From Actinomadura sp. KC345 (GTDB lineage Bacteria; Actinomycetota; Actinomycetes; Streptosporangiales; Streptosporangiaceae), in the NCBI RefSeq assembly GCF_004348515.1, contig NZ_SMKH01000058.1:1-32030 (forward strand): a DNA stretch of 32,030 nt, read 5' to 3'. Under the pieces are notes generated by a model. That model had not been told where the DNA came from, did not search any database, and saw nothing but the letters and a program-made list of their open reading frames with translations. Of this stretch, positions 1 to 7,138 are shown one piece after another. A program made the position numbers and the translations under genes. How positions within the stretch are numbered: position 1 is the first letter of the stretch; each line of letters starts with the position of its first letter.

Positions 1-164
1 CCCCGGACAGGCCCCCCGTAAGGACCGGCACGCACCGCCCGAGGCACTCGCACTCCCGTACGGGGAACACGGCAGGCCGGTTCAGCTGGCGCTCACACGT
101 CCGGCGCCATCCACCGCCGGTGGGCACGCCCTGGCACGCCTGACCTCCCATCCGGCGACCAGGG

Positions 165-1127
165 TCAGTCCGGAGGCAACGCCCTGGCGTAGCGCTGGGA
201 AAGCTCGCGGACGTGTTCGACCAGTTCGGGCGGCGAGTCGACGTGGAAGTCGAACCCCAGCATCCCCACCCAGACGGCGACGGTCTCCAGGCTGTCGGCC
301 CCCGTGACGAGCACGGCGTGCGCCTCGTCCACGGTCTCGACGACGCCGACGGCCGGGTTGATCTTCGCCAGGACCTCCTCCGCGGGCGCGTCGACGAGGA
401 TCCGCGCGTGCACCCGCCAGCCGGTCGAGGCCACCTCGCGCAGCACGAACGCCGAGTAGTCGCCGCCCTCCATCGGGCGCGCCTGGAACCGTCCGGCGCC
501 GGGCGTCCGGAGTTCCATCCAGTCGGCACGGAACACCGCCCACTCACCGCCCGGCCGCCGCCGCGCGACGACGTACCAGCGCTGCTGCCAGCTCACCAGG
601 CGGTACGGATCGGCCTCGACCCGCGCGTCGTCGCGGTAGCGGAAGCGCAGGCCCTCCCGGTCCCGGACCGCCGCCGCCAGCTCGCCGATCAGCGCCGCGT
701 CCACGGTGGGGGCGGCCACGTTCGTGCCGGTGTTCGCCGGGCCCGCCTCGGTCGTCTCGCGCAGCGCGCGGACGCGCCGGTGGAGCCGCGCGGGAAGGGA
801 GCGCTCCAGCTTGGCCAGCGCCTCGCCGCCGACGTCGGCCAGCCCCGGCACGACGGTGCCGACCACGCTCAGCCCGACCGCCACCGCCACCGCCTCGTCG
901 TCGGCGAGCAGCAGCGGCGGCAGCCGGCCCTGGTCGCCGAGCCGGTACCCGCCGTCCCGCCCCCGGACGGCGTCGACCGGATAACCCAGCTCCCGCAGCC
1001 GCTCGACATCCTTGCGCACGGTGCGGACGTCGATGCCGAGGCGCTCGGCGAGCTGCGGCCCGGTCCAGGCCGGGCGGCCCTGCAGCAGGCCCAGCAGAGC
1101 CAGCAGCCTGGCCGACGTGCCGATCAC
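165..1127 (-). CDS. HTH/WYL-domain transcriptional regulator (YafY/DeoR-like)
   Basis: DNA-binding regulator of 320 residues. An N-terminal winged helix-turn-helix spans about residues 5-60 (WTGPQLAERLGIDVRTVRKD is the HTH), a WYL-type sensor lies near 157-200 (QQRWYVVARR), and a C-terminal WCX-like region follows. The open frame runs on to 1241, but the GTG at 1127 is preferred: a GGGGG Shine-Dalgarno-like run lies 5-6 nt upstream, the HTH starts at once after it, and the longer version would run through the intergenic palindrome. The gene is divergent from the epoxide hydrolase gene, so autoregulation plus control of that enzyme is likely (inference). WYL regulators usually sense small ligands or nucleic acids; the ligand here is unknown. 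The family call is firm, the target is not. Confidence 0.88.
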   Translation of the reverse strand: MIGTSARLLALLGLLQGRPAWTGPQLAERLGIDVRTVRKDVERLRELGYPVDAVRGRDGGYRLGDQGRLPPLLLADDEAVAVAVGLSVVGTVVPGLADVGGEALAKLERSLPARLHRRVRALRETTEAGPANTGTNVAAPTVDAALIGELAAAVRDREGLRFRYRDDARVEADPYRLVSWQQRWYVVARRRPGGEWAVFRADWMELRTPGAGRFQARPMEGGDYSAFVLREVASTGWRVHARILVDAPAEEVLAKINPAVGVVETVDEAHAVLVTGADSLETVAVWVGMLGFDFHVDSPPELVEHVRELSQRYARALPPD

Positions 1128-1150
1128 AGTGCCCCCAGAAGTCCATGGCA

Positions 1151-1175
1151 ATACAGGCCCGGAATGATCCTGTAT
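1151..1175. promoter_or_regulatory. 7-bp inverted repeat, candidate operator of the WYL regulator
   Basis: ATACAGG at 1151-1157 and CCTGTAT at 1169-1175 are perfect inverted repeats separated by 11 bp (18 bp centre to centre, close to two helical turns). The palindrome lies between two divergent starts, beside the -10-like TAGCGT on the plus strand. This placement is typical of an autoregulator operator; binding is inferred. Confidence 0.55.
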
Positions 1176-1181
1176 GGACTC

Positions 1182-1197
1182 TAGCGTGAGTGTCATG
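1182..1197 (+). promoter_or_regulatory. Probable leaderless promoter of the epoxide hydrolase gene
   Basis: TAGCGT at 1182-1187 resembles an actinobacterial -10 hexamer, and the ATG at 1195 follows 7 nt later, so transcription probably starts at or near the start codon. No convincing -35 hexamer was found. Confidence 0.4.
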
Positions 1198-2337
1198 ACG
1201 AACACCGAAAGCACCGCGAACCTGACCATCACGCCGTTCACCGTCGCCGTCGACCAGGCCGACCTGGACGACCTGCGTCACCGGCTAAGCCGCACCCGGT
1301 TCGCCGACCAGCTGCCGACGGACGGCTGGTCCCAGGGGACCCCCGTGGACCACCTGCGCGAGACCGTCGATGCCTGGCGCGAATTCGACTGGCGCGCGGT
1401 GGAGGCCAGGCTCAACGCGCTGCCCCAGTTCCGCACCGAGATCGACGGGCAGACGATCCACTTCCTCCACGTACGCTCCCGCCACGCCGGCGCGACGCCG
1501 CTCCTGCTCACGCACACCTACCCGGGCTCCGTGCTCGACTTCCTCGACATGATCGAGCCGCTGACCGACCCCGAAGCGTCCGGCGGCTCGGCCCGGGACG
1601 CCTTCCATCTGGTGATCCCGAGTCTGCCCGGCATGGGCTTCAGCACCCCGCTGGCCGACGGCACGTGGACGACCGCGCACACCGCCAGGGCCTTCGACAC
1701 GCTGATGCGCGCCCTCGGCTACGACTCCTACGGCGCGCACGGCTCGGACGGCGGCGCGATGGTGTCCCGGGAGCTCGCCAAGGAGGGCGTCCCCGGGTTC
1801 CTCGGCGCCCACGTCCTGCAGCTCTTCTCCTTCCCCTCCGGCGACTCGGCCGAGTTCGAGAAGATGACCCCGGCCGACTACGCGGCCCTGGAGTTCGCCG
1901 GCTGGTTCCAGAGCGTCAACGGCTACGCCGACCTGAACGCCAAGCGCCCGCTGACGATCGCCGCCGCCCTGAGCGACTCACCGGTCGGGCAGCTGGCCTA
2001 CAACGAGCTCTTCTGGAACTTCGGCAACGGCACCAGCCTGGTCACCCGGGATCAGGTGCTCGCCCAGGCGAGCCTGATGTGGCTGACCAACACCTCCGCC
2101 GGCGCGACCCGCTTCCACCACACGGAGAAGGACGCCGAGAACGGCGTCAACGACGGCCCGATCGGCGTCGCCGTCTTCGCCGACGACTTCCGCTCGATCC
2201 GCCCGTTCGCGGAACGCGACAACACCGACATCGTGTCGTGGACCGAGCACCCGCGCGGCGGCCACTTCGCGTCGATGGAGGTGCCCGAGGAACTGACCGA
2301 CGCCATCCGCACCTTCTACCGCGACCGCCGCCCGTAA
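1195..2337 (+). CDS. Epoxide hydrolase, alpha/beta-hydrolase with EHN domain
   Basis: Soluble alpha/beta-hydrolase of 380 residues of the microsomal/juvenile-hormone epoxide hydrolase type. It has an N-terminal EHN lid region (about 10-120), the oxyanion-region motif HTYPGS (His at 107), the nucleophile elbow HGSDGG with probable nucleophile Asp185, and a probable catalytic His357 in GGHFA. It should hydrolyse an epoxide to a diol through an aspartyl ester; the substrate cannot be told. The usual HGWPGS reads HTYPGS, a small variation. The ATG at 1195 is preferred over the upstream ATG at 1174 and GTG at 1186, because 1174 falls inside the palindromic operator and a -10-like hexamer lies just before 1195. 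The divergent WYL gene is the likely regulator. Confidence 0.88.
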   Translation: MTNTESTANLTITPFTVAVDQADLDDLRHRLSRTRFADQLPTDGWSQGTPVDHLRETVDAWREFDWRAVEARLNALPQFRTEIDGQTIHFLHVRSRHAGATPLLLTHTYPGSVLDFLDMIEPLTDPEASGGSARDAFHLVIPSLPGMGFSTPLADGTWTTAHTARAFDTLMRALGYDSYGAHGSDGGAMVSRELAKEGVPGFLGAHVLQLFSFPSGDSAEFEKMTPADYAALEFAGWFQSVNGYADLNAKRPLTIAAALSDSPVGQLAYNELFWNFGNGTSLVTRDQVLAQASLMWLTNTSAGATRFHHTEKDAENGVNDGPIGVAVFADDFRSIRPFAERDNTDIVSWTEHPRGGHFASMEVPEELTDAIRTFYRDRRP

Positions 2338-2383
2338 CCACCCCGCCATCTGCCGCGACCCAGGTCAGCCGCAGGTCACCACG

Positions 2384-2420
2384 CGGTGCGCGCCACGACG
2401 ATCCGTCGCGGCGCGCACCG
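2384..2420. terminator. Hairpin between convergent genes, probable bidirectional terminator
   Basis: CGGTGCGCGCC (2384-2394) pairs perfectly with GGCGCGCACCG (2410-2420), and the loop holds a further CGACG/CGTCG stem around ATC. The hairpin lies between the convergent epoxide hydrolase and dnaB stops. No clear T-tract follows on either side, which is common in actinomycetes. Confidence 0.65.
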
Positions 2421-2480
2421 GCCTGTGCGCCGTCACCGGCCGGAACGCCACCAGGGCGTGGTCTGCCTCCGGCCAGAGTC

Positions 2481-5102
2481 CTATTGGGCCATGTCGACGA
2501 AGCGGCTGTAGTGCCCCTGGAAGGCGACGGTCACGGTCGCGGTCGGGCCGTTGCGGTGCTTGGCGACGATCAGGTCGGCCTCACCGGCGCGCGGCGACTC
2601 CTTCTCGTACGCGTCCTCCCGATGCAGCAGGATCACCATGTCCGCATCCTGCTCGATTGACCCCGATTCACGTAGATCAGACACCATGGGTTTCTTGTCG
2701 GTTCTCTGCTCGGGGCCTCGGTTGAGCTGCGACAGCGCGATGACCGGGACGCCGAGCTCCTTGGCGAGGAGCTTCAGCGAGCGGGAGAACTCCGAGACCT
2801 CGACCTGGCGGCTCTCGACGCGCTTGCCCGACGTCATCAGCTGCAGGTAGTCGATGATGACCAGCCGCAGGTCATGCTGCTGCTTGAGCCGCCGGCACTT
2901 CGCCCTGATCTCCATCATCGACATGTTGGGCGAGTCGTCGATGAACAGCGGCGCCTCGGCGACCTCGCTCATCCGGCGCGCGAGCCGCGTCCAGTCCTCG
3001 TCCTGCATGGTGCCCGACCGCATCGCATGCAGCGCCACCCGCGCCTCGGCCGACAGCAACCGCATCGTGATCTCGTTGCGCCCCATCTCCAGGCTGAAGA
3101 ACGCCGACGTCAGCCCATGCTTGATCGAGGCGGCCCGGGCGAAATCGAGGGCAAGTGTCGAGTTATGCGTCGGTATGCACGACCGCCCCACCAGATACAT
3201 GTGATCGGCGTTGTCGACCTGGACGCACCGGACCGGCACGCTCTCCACCGGCCGCACGTCCACGATGTACCGCACCCGCGCCTTCGGCTGGACGTCCTGG
3301 CGCTGCCGAGCCGCTTTACGCGGCAACCGGAACACCGGCTCGGGCGGCGTGAAGTTGACCCGGTAGTAGGTGGAGGTCTCCAGGGAACGTCCCTTGACCG
3401 GCTTGGTCGTCATCGTCGCCCGATAGCCGAGACTGAGTATCAGCTCGTGCGCTCCTTCGGCGAGCCGCTTGTCGACGAACGCGAGTTGCACCTGCCCGAT
3501 CTCCGATACGTACCCGTCGGTGTCGAGCATCCCGGCCAGCAACGCCCGCCGCTGTTCCTCAGAGGCCCGCAGGTACTGGGGCGGTATGTGCTTGTTCCGC
3601 CACACTCCCAGGTCTTTGACTTTTCGGTTGAGGCCGGGCAAGCCGAACCGTCCGGGAGTCATGCGCCGCGTGACCGGTTGCCCGGCCGATTCGATCTGTT
3701 CCAGAATCTCCTCGTCAAAGCAGGTGATAGAGCCATCCGAGCTGCAGCCGCCGCCGAGCCAGGCACCCAGCACGTAGGGATCGACGGGGAGCTCTGCGAA
3801 AGGAAGCTGGAACGGCGCCGCAACTTCGACAGCGTGATTGGGACGGTTGTCGCCGTCGCAACGCAGCGTCGCGGCGATCTCCTGGGTCGTCTTGATCGGG
3901 CGGTGCTGCGCCATGGTCGCGCAGTTCTTGGGCCGGGCCGCGCGCTCCAGTAGTCCCCGGTAGAGGTGTGTGCACTCATAGCGAAGGTGTCGCTTGGAGG
4001 CGCTCGCGTCGACCTCGCCACGGTGCCCCAGCTCCTTGGTCACCGTGCGGAGCACATGCGTGAACACCTCACCGGCTTCGGCCACCGCCTCGCGGTGCAT
4101 GAGGAGTCGTCGGGGTCCCTCGTCGGCATCCGCCGTCAGCCACCGGACCCGATTGATCGCCTCATCGGACCAGTGATACGCGGTCCTGCGTTGAGTCTGC
4201 TGGCGGCGGCCGGCCCGGGTCGTCGTGCGCCACTGGTGCTCGGCGTCGGCGATTACCACCTCGCCGTCCGAGAACTCGACCTCGAAGCAGGGACGACCCT
4301 CCATCACCCCGGTTGCGGCGACGACGCGAGTCGGTTTTCCGTCGCTTCCGATCAGATAATCACCGACGGACACTTCCCCCATGGTCGTCCAACCTGACGG
4401 GGTTGGAAGGGGAGTTTTCAGACATACCGCCTTGCCCATTGCCGGTCTTGCGGCAACTACCACCATTTGTCCGGGATGGAGGCCGTTGGTCAGGGCGTCC
4501 AGGTCGGCGAAGCCGGTGGGGCAGCCGACCATCTGGCCGCCCCGGCTGCCGATCGCCTCGATCTCGTCCAGGGCGCCCGGCATGATCTCGCTGAGGGCGA
4601 CGTAGTCCTCGCCGGCGCGCTTCTCGGCGATGGCGAAGACCTCGGCCTGGGCGCGGTCGAGGACCTCGTCGGCGTCGGCCCCGTCCGCGGCGTACCCCAT
4701 CTGGACGATGCGGGTGCCGGTCTCGACCAGGCGGCGCAGGACCGAGCGCTCGTGGACGATCCTGGCGTAGTACCCGGCGTTGGCCGCGGTGGGCACGAGC
4801 GAGATCAGGGTGTGCAGGTAGGGGGCGCCGCCGATGCGGCCGATCTCGCCGTTCTTGGCCAGCTCGCCGGCGACGGTGACGGCGTCGGCGGGGTCGCCGC
4901 GGCCGTAGAGGTCGAGGATGGTGTCGTAGACGATCTGGTGCGCGGGACGGTAGAAGTCGGGCGTGCGCAGGAGCTCGACGACCTCGGCGATGGCGTCCGG
5001 GGAGAGCAGCATGCCGCCGAGGACGCCCTGTTCGGCGGAGATGTCGTGCGGTGGGGTGCGCTCGAACTCGGGCTCGGACGGCCCGATCTCGGCAACGCTC
5101 AC
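2481..5102 (-). CDS. dnaB: Replicative DNA helicase DnaB with in-frame intein
   Basis: Precursor of 873 residues. The exteins are residues 1-224 and 648-873 and join to a 450-residue DnaB, the normal length. The N-terminal DnaB domain begins at ISAEQGVLGGML. The RecA-like helicase domain has Walker A ARPAMGK, interrupted by the intein and resumed as STLALDFA, Walker B LVIIDYLQL (about 747-755), and the C-terminal LSQLNRG (about 790-796). DnaB is the hexameric 5'-3' helicase at the fork. Because the insertion splits the P-loop, the unspliced protein should not hydrolyse ATP. The start is GTG at 5102, with AAGGGGGTG a few bases upstream; an overlapping frame starting at 5118 lacks DnaB homology. 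The gene stands alone, facing away from a DnaA-box-like cluster. Identity is certain. Confidence 0.97.
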   Translation of the reverse strand: MSVAEIGPSEPEFERTPPHDISAEQGVLGGMLLSPDAIAEVVELLRTPDFYRPAHQIVYDTILDLYGRGDPADAVTVAGELAKNGEIGRIGGAPYLHTLISLVPTAANAGYYARIVHERSVLRRLVETGTRIVQMGYAADGADADEVLDRAQAEVFAIAEKRAGEDYVALSEIMPGALDEIEAIGSRGGQMVGCPTGFADLDALTNGLHPGQMVVVAARPAMGKAVCLKTPLPTPSGWTTMGEVSVGDYLIGSDGKPTRVVAATGVMEGRPCFEVEFSDGEVVIADAEHQWRTTTRAGRRQQTQRRTAYHWSDEAINRVRWLTADADEGPRRLLMHREAVAEAGEVFTHVLRTVTKELGHRGEVDASASKRHLRYECTHLYRGLLERAARPKNCATMAQHRPIKTTQEIAATLRCDGDNRPNHAVEVAAPFQLPFAELPVDPYVLGAWLGGGCSSDGSITCFDEEILEQIESAGQPVTRRMTPGRFGLPGLNRKVKDLGVWRNKHIPPQYLRASEEQRRALLAGMLDTDGYVSEIGQVQLAFVDKRLAEGAHELILSLGYRATMTTKPVKGRSLETSTYYRVNFTPPEPVFRLPRKAARQRQDVQPKARVRYIVDVRPVESVPVRCVQVDNADHMYLVGRSCIPTHNSTLALDFARAASIKHGLTSAFFSLEMGRNEITMRLLSAEARVALHAMRSGTMQDEDWTRLARRMSEVAEAPLFIDDSPNMSMMEIRAKCRRLKQQHDLRLVIIDYLQLMTSGKRVESRQVEVSEFSRSLKLLAKELGVPVIALSQLNRGPEQRTDKKPMVSDLRESGSIEQDADMVILLHREDAYEKESPRAGEADLIVAKHRNGPTATVTVAFQGHYSRFVDMAQ
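3162..4430 (-). other. Class 3 intein in the DnaB P-loop, with LAGLIDADG endonuclease domain
   Basis: Residues 225-647 of the DnaB precursor (423 aa). The intein begins with Ala225 (AVCLKTPLPTPSGW), not Cys or Ser, and ends in His646-Asn647, followed by extein Ser648. It carries the class 3 WCT triad: Trp291 in block B (AEHQW), Cys626 in block F (RCVQVDN) and Thr645 in block G (PTHN). In this class the block F Cys replaces the missing N-terminal nucleophile. Removing residues 225-647 restores an uninterrupted GKST P-loop. A two-motif LAGLIDADG endonuclease lies between: block C reads LGAWLGGG, with Gly451 where catalytic Asp is expected, while block E LLAGMLDTDG keeps Asp529. The endonuclease is therefore probably inactive, while splicing residues are intact. 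Confidence 0.93.
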
Positions 5103-5224
5103 GTGGCACCCCCTTCATCTGCGGTCGCGACGGTCCCGTCCACCCCTTCGCGAACCGTCCACCCCACGTCTATCCCAAGCGTCCGACATTCTCCCGAGCC
5201 CACGCGGCGGCGAGCAAAGCGTCC

Positions 5225-5301
5225 TGTGGACGAGCCTGTGGACTGCCTGTGCAGACACGCCGGACCAGTTGTGCACGACCTGTGGACAACTTTGTGGATT
5301 C
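5225..5301. promoter_or_regulatory. Helically phased cluster of DnaA-box-like repeats
   Basis: Six same-direction TGTG-containing units start at 5225, 5237, 5248, 5270, 5281 and 5293 (spacings 12, 11, 22, 11, 12; the 22 equals two 11-bp steps). The unit at 5281, TGTGGACAA, is a perfect complement of the high-GC DnaA box TTGTCCACA. TGTGGACGA, TGTGGACTG and TGTGGATTC match less well, and TGTGCAGAC and TGTGCACGA are weak. The cluster lies in the 338-bp gap between dnaB (minus) and a MATE gene (plus), where no gene is seen. DnaA binding and a role in dnaB control or initiator titration are inferences. Confidence 0.6.
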
Positions 5302-5427
5302 ATCGCGGAGGACCGCTCCGGCAATCCGTTGAGCTGCGGAAACTTCGTCCACCGGGTGTGCGGGAAAGAAAGTCCGCCGCCCGTCCGGATGTAAGGCGTG
5401 AACATTACTAGAGGAATTACAGGCTGG

Positions 5428-5433
5428 TACCCT
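5428..5433 (+). promoter_or_regulatory. -10 element TACCCT, probable leaderless promoter of the MATE gene
   Basis: TACCCT ends 7 nt before the GTG start at 5441, which has no Shine-Dalgarno. A weak TTACTA lies 17 bp upstream as a possible -35. Confidence 0.4.
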
Positions 5434-5440
5434 CGGCGCG

Positions 5441-6769
5441 GTGACGACGACTCCCCGGCGGCCCGCGAGGACGCACGATCGCGAGATCCTGCGGCTGGCC
5501 GTCCCGGCGTTCGGTGCACTCGTCGCCGAGCCCCTGTTCCTGCTGACGGACTCGGCGATCGTCGGACGTCTCGGCACCGAGCCGCTCGGCGGCCTGGGAG
5601 TCGCCGGGCAGGCCCTGAGCACCCTGGTCTACCTGTGCGTCTTCCTCGCATACGGGACGACGGCCGGGGTGGCCCGGCGGCTCGGCGCCGGGGACATGCG
5701 GGCCGCGATCCGGCAGGGGATCGACGGCATGTGGCTCGCGCTCGCCATCGGGCTCGTGCTGATCGCGGCCGGGTGGCCGCTGACGTCCCTGATCGTGGAG
5801 GCGTTCGGCGCGTCCCCGGCCGTCACGCCGTACGCCGAGACGTACCTCAAGGTGAGCCTGTTCGGCATCCCGTCGATGCTGGTCATCCTGGCCGGGACGG
5901 GCGTGCTGCGCGGCCTGCAGGACACCCGCACCCCGCTCCTGGTGTCCATCGGCGGCTTCTCGCTGAACGCCGTGCTCAACGTGCTGTTCGTCCTCGTCCT
6001 GGACTGGGGGATCGCGGGCGCGGCGTGGGGGACGGTGATCGCGCAGACGGGGAGCGCCGCCGTCTACGTCCTGGTGGTGCTGCGGGCGGCGCGGCGGCAC
6101 GGGGCCCCGGTGCGCCCCGACCTGGACGGGTTGAAGACGTCCGCCACGGCGGGTTTCGGCCTGCTGGTCAGGACGGCGGCGCTCCGCGTCGTGCTGATCG
6201 TGGGGACGTCGATCGCGGCCCGCATGGGGGACGAGGAGATCGCCGCCTACCAGGTCGGCTTCCAGGTGTGGACGCTGCTGGCGTTCGCGCTCGACGCGAT
6301 CGCCATCGCCGGTCAGGCCATCACGGGACGCTACCTGGGCGCGTCCGACGTCACGGGCACGCGCGCCGTCACGCGCCGGATGGTGTGGTGGGGGATCTGG
6401 TGCGGCGTGGCCTTCGGACTGGTGATCCTGCTGGTCCGTCCGTGGCTTCCCGCCCTGTTCACAGCGGACGGCGGCGTCCACGACCTGCTGTTCGCCACCC
6501 TGCTCATCGTCGCGGTGCTGCAACCCGTCGCGGGCGTGGTGTTCGTCCTGGACGGCATCCTGATCGGGGCGGGCGACGGCGCCTACCTCGCCGCGACGAC
6601 GCTGGTCGCGACGGTCGCGTTCCTGCCGACCGCGATCATCCTCTACCGGGCGGACGCCGGGCTGACCGGACTCTGGGCGGCGATCGGGCTGTGGATGCTG
6701 ACCCGCCTGCTCACGCTGGGCCTGCGCGCCCGCGGCGACCGGTGGATGGTCACCGGCGCGGTCCGCTGA
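5441..6769 (+). CDS. MATE family efflux transporter (DinF-like)
   Basis: Integral membrane protein of 442 residues, the usual MATE length, with about twelve hydrophobic segments in two pseudo-repeats. The start (REILRLAVPAFGALVAEPLFLLTDSAIVG) is typical of the DinF branch: Pro and Glu in the first helix and Thr-Asp-Ser-Ala-Ile-Val-Gly after it. MATE proteins export cationic drugs or metabolites in exchange for H+ or Na+; the substrate here is unknown. The GTG at 5441 is chosen because the frame aligns with the family from there and a -10-like TACCCT sits just upstream. A MATE gene between rplI and dnaB is also known in Streptomyces coelicolor, so this is a conserved neighbour and not an acquired gene. 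Confidence 0.93.
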   Translation: MTTTPRRPARTHDREILRLAVPAFGALVAEPLFLLTDSAIVGRLGTEPLGGLGVAGQALSTLVYLCVFLAYGTTAGVARRLGAGDMRAAIRQGIDGMWLALAIGLVLIAAGWPLTSLIVEAFGASPAVTPYAETYLKVSLFGIPSMLVILAGTGVLRGLQDTRTPLLVSIGGFSLNAVLNVLFVLVLDWGIAGAAWGTVIAQTGSAAVYVLVVLRAARRHGAPVRPDLDGLKTSATAGFGLLVRTAALRVVLIVGTSIAARMGDEEIAAYQVGFQVWTLLAFALDAIAIAGQAITGRYLGASDVTGTRAVTRRMVWWGIWCGVAFGLVILLVRPWLPALFTADGGVHDLLFATLLIVAVLQPVAGVVFVLDGILIGAGDGAYLAATTLVATVAFLPTAIILYRADAGLTGLWAAIGLWMLTRLLTLGLRARGDRWMVTGAVR

Positions 6770-6814
6770 GCGCCGATTTCCGCGAACCGCACCCGCAACG
6801 CCCGTCACACTCGC

Positions 6815-6836
6815 TACTATTCGAACATGTGTTCCA
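6815..6836 (+). promoter_or_regulatory. -10 TACTAT followed by a LexA-type SOS box over the start codon
   Basis: TACTAT (6815-6820) is followed at once by TCGAACATGTGTTCCA (6821-6836). This matches the mycobacterial/actinobacterial LexA consensus TCGAAC-N4-GTTCGA at all but one defined base. The ATG at 6827 lies inside the box, so LexA would cover both the transcription start and the start codon. LexA binding is inferred from the match. Confidence 0.65.
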
Positions 6837-7015
6837 CACATGGCGAGCGGATGGCCCGCCTGACACAGGCGATCGACGACCTGGCGGCGGAAGGCCTCGC
6901 CGGTCTGCCTCCCGAAACCCTGGTGGAACGCGTCGCCGGCATCTGGTCCCTGGTCGAAGGCATCGACCCCGAGATAGCCCGCCGCCGAACCCGCTACACC
7001 ACCCCGGACACCTGA
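6827..7015 (+). CDS. Small SOS-box-associated protein, resembling a DUF222 N-terminus
   Basis: Protein of 62 residues starting MCSTHGERM with a helical, acidic core (LTQAIDDLAAEGLAGLPPET and ERVAGIWSLVEGIDPEIARR) and no membrane segment or signal. The core recalls the N-terminal helices of DUF222/13E12 HNH proteins (LAxEDLAGLPDAxLxERVxxLRRLVD), several of which have SOS boxes over their starts in M. tuberculosis. Here the frame stops after that segment, so this may be a trimmed remnant or a stand-alone small protein. There is no Shine-Dalgarno; a -10 hexamer lies 6 nt before the ATG, so translation is probably leaderless. It sits between the MATE gene and the convergent amidase gene. Function unknown; the DUF222 resemblance is by eye. 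Confidence 0.6.
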   Translation: MCSTHGERMARLTQAIDDLAAEGLAGLPPETLVERVAGIWSLVEGIDPEIARRRTRYTTPDT

Positions 7016-7080
7016 CCCGGCCGCCGCCCGCCCTCGCCCCGGCGTCGAAGCGGCGTACGCTCACCGGCCCGTCGGCGTTC

Positions 7081-7135
7081 GGTGCCGTGGTCGATACCGG
7101 GTGCCGGGTGCCGTGGCCGGGTGCCGGTGCCGTGG
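7081..7135. repeat. Imperfect GGTGCCG-type short repeats between convergent genes
   Basis: Several copies of CCGGGTGCCG/GGTGCCGTGG variants follow one another just before the amidase stop. The repeats are noncoding as far as can be seen and probably arose by slippage. No clear terminator stem was found in this gap. Confidence 0.4.
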
Positions 7136-7138
7136 TGG

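Noticed and set aside
2481-5102. A second intein in the DnaB C-terminal half
   Set aside because: The C-extein reads through Walker B and the later helicase motifs without a break, and the spliced length is normal.
5225-5301. Interpretation of the DnaA-box-like cluster as oriC itself
   Set aside because: No dnaA or dnaN flank it, only one box is perfect, and no clear AT-rich unwinding element is present; in related genomes oriC lies between dnaA and dnaN.
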